A stretch of DNA of 64,000 nucleotides from Saccharothrix australiensis (GTDB lineage: Bacteria > Actinomycetota > Actinomycetes > Mycobacteriales > Pseudonocardiaceae): NCBI RefSeq assembly GCF_003634935.1, contig NZ_RBXO01000001.1, forward strand, positions 7,747,992 through 7,811,991. The letters run 5' to 3'. Of this stretch, positions 63,360 to 64,000 are shown in pieces. Position 1 is the first letter of the stretch; the number at the start of each line of letters is the position of its first letter. A program made the translations under genes and the position numbers. Below the pieces are notes generated by a model. The model did no database searches. It saw only the letters and a program-made list of their open reading frames with translations, and had not been told where the DNA came from.

Positions 63360-64000
63360 GTGCCCGACGAGCCCCGCCGTGGCGGCCCCGGACCCCGAGG
63401 TGACCAGGCACCGCAGGACGACCAGCCCACCGGTCGCCGACGCCGCTCCATGGAGGGCGGCGGTGGTCTGAGCGTGTCCGAGCTGCTGGAGCAGCACAGC
63501 CGGACGAACATCCCGCGGCCCGTGCCGCCGGACCCGCACAGACCCGAGCCCTCGGGCCCGCCACCCGCCGCGCCGCAGCCGCCGCAGGGCAGGCGCTCCG
63601 CACCGCCGCCCGACGACGCCCGGCCGCCCCGCGCCGACCGCGCGGGCTACCCGCCCGCCGAGGACACCCGCCGGCCGAACGGCGCGCCACCGGACTACTT
63701 CGCACCGTCCACCGGCCGTCCGTCCACCGAGGACACCGGACGCCGCGCCCGACCCACTCCGCCGAACGGGTTGGCGCCGTCCCCTGAGGACACCGGACGC
63801 CGCCCTCGCCCCTCCGCACCCGAGGACACCGGCCGCCGGGCACGACCCACCCCACCCGAGGACACCGGACGCCGGGCCCGTCCCACCCCACCCGAGGACA
63901 CCGGACGCCGGGTCCGTCCCACCGCGACGCCACCCGAGACCTTCGGCCCGTCGCCGGAAAGCACCGGGCGGCGCGCTCGCCCCTCCGCACCCGAGGACAC
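63360..64000 (+). CDS. Pro-rich repeat protein, partial (runs off the window)
   Basis: The first 213 residues of a larger protein, starting with GTG behind GGGAGACC. The N-terminal 40 residues contain an ordered motif GLSVSELLEQHSRTN after an Arg cluster. From about residue 60 the sequence is disordered and Pro/Arg-rich. From residue 120 it has tandem repeats of an 11-residue unit like PEDTGRRARPT. N-terminal tails of this kind precede the membrane helix of actinobacterial LytR-CpsA-Psr and other envelope proteins. That assignment is a guess because the domain lies outside the window. Confidence 0.72.
   Translation, partial: MPDEPRRGGPGPRGDQAPQDDQPTGRRRRSMEGGGGLSVSELLEQHSRTNIPRPVPPDPHRPEPSGPPPAAPQPPQGRRSAPPPDDARPPRADRAGYPPAEDTRRPNGAPPDYFAPSTGRPSTEDTGRRARPTPPNGLAPSPEDTGRRPRPSAPEDTGRRARPTPPEDTGRRARPTPPEDTGRRVRPTATPPETFGPSPESTGRRARPSAPED

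Overview
The window looks like chromosomal DNA from a mycothiol-producing, very GC-rich actinomycete. The best fit is a Pseudonocardiales genus such as Saccharothrix, Actinosynnema or Lentzea; that is inference, not a database match. Support comes from strong G/C bias at third codon positions, many GTG starts, a mycothiol glycosyltransferase (mshA), a mycothiol-dependent-isomerase-family protein, an F420/FMN split-barrel oxidoreductase, an HBHA-like protein and TipAL/MocR-type regulators. There is no rRNA. Four tRNA genes are present: Phe, Asp, Glu and Lys.

Layout. (i) 0.4-9.6 kb is a conserved cell-wall/redox block with the gene content of the Mycobacterium tuberculosis Rv0481c-Rv0487 neighbourhood: DUF4349 lipoprotein, YbjN protein, mshA, alpha/beta hydrolase, L,D-transpeptidase lipoprotein, SDR oxidoreductase, trypsin-like protein, murB, DUF2505 protein. 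(ii) 9.8-16.2 kb holds a mycothiol-type isomerase, purU, a LOG-family protein, an amidase divergent from a TetR regulator, a YbaK deacylase and a TipAL-type MerR regulator with an apparent internal TipAS start. (iii) 16.3-19.3 kb is DJ-1/PfpI, hydrolase, DUF2516, HBHA and XRE regulator, the last three in the order of Rv0474-Rv0476. (iv) 19.3-26.2 kb has a PIMT-like methyltransferase, palindromic intergenic elements, a zinc-ribbon protein, a membrane NACHT NTPase, a PLP aminotransferase, DUF445 and a CGNR regulator. (v) 26.3-33.2 kb is a tightly coupled PadR - ABC ATPase - FtsX - FtsX operon with a low-complexity frame joined by start/stop overlap in front of each permease. (vi) 33.3-39.3 kb is a possible proteolytic signalling cassette: ECF sigma factor, small protein, TPR-CHAT protease, convergent subtilisin and a secreted Pro-rich protein. 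(vii) 40.4-44.5 kb holds the MocR/YczE pair, a HTH/ClpN pair with twin operators, a PP2C-like phosphatase and a tRNA cluster. (viii) 44.7-55.1 kb has small actinobacterial proteins, copZ-copA behind a CsoR-type operator, cspA, an amino-acid binding lipoprotein, an MpaB-like protein, a PPOX protein, an excalibur protein, a TetR/FAD-monooxygenase pair and an exonuclease III. (ix) 55.2-60.3 kb is a decayed integrative island in the 3' end of tRNA-Lys, bounded by a 49-bp perfect direct repeat. It carries an orphan type I-E CRISPR array, large inverted repeats, small regulators, a frameshifted XRE-TPR regulator and two integrase remnants. (x) 60.5-64 kb is dusB, a lipoprotein, a GGDEF protein and the start of a Pro-rich repeat protein that runs off the window.

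The strongest material for follow-up is the tRNA-Lys island, with apparent stacked insertions and a stranded CRISPR array; the ECF-CHAT-subtilisin cassette; the two coupled low-complexity frames in the ABC/FtsX operon; and two distant palindromic elements that share the same terminal sequence. Divergent gene pairs repeatedly contain readable operators, given below with coordinates.
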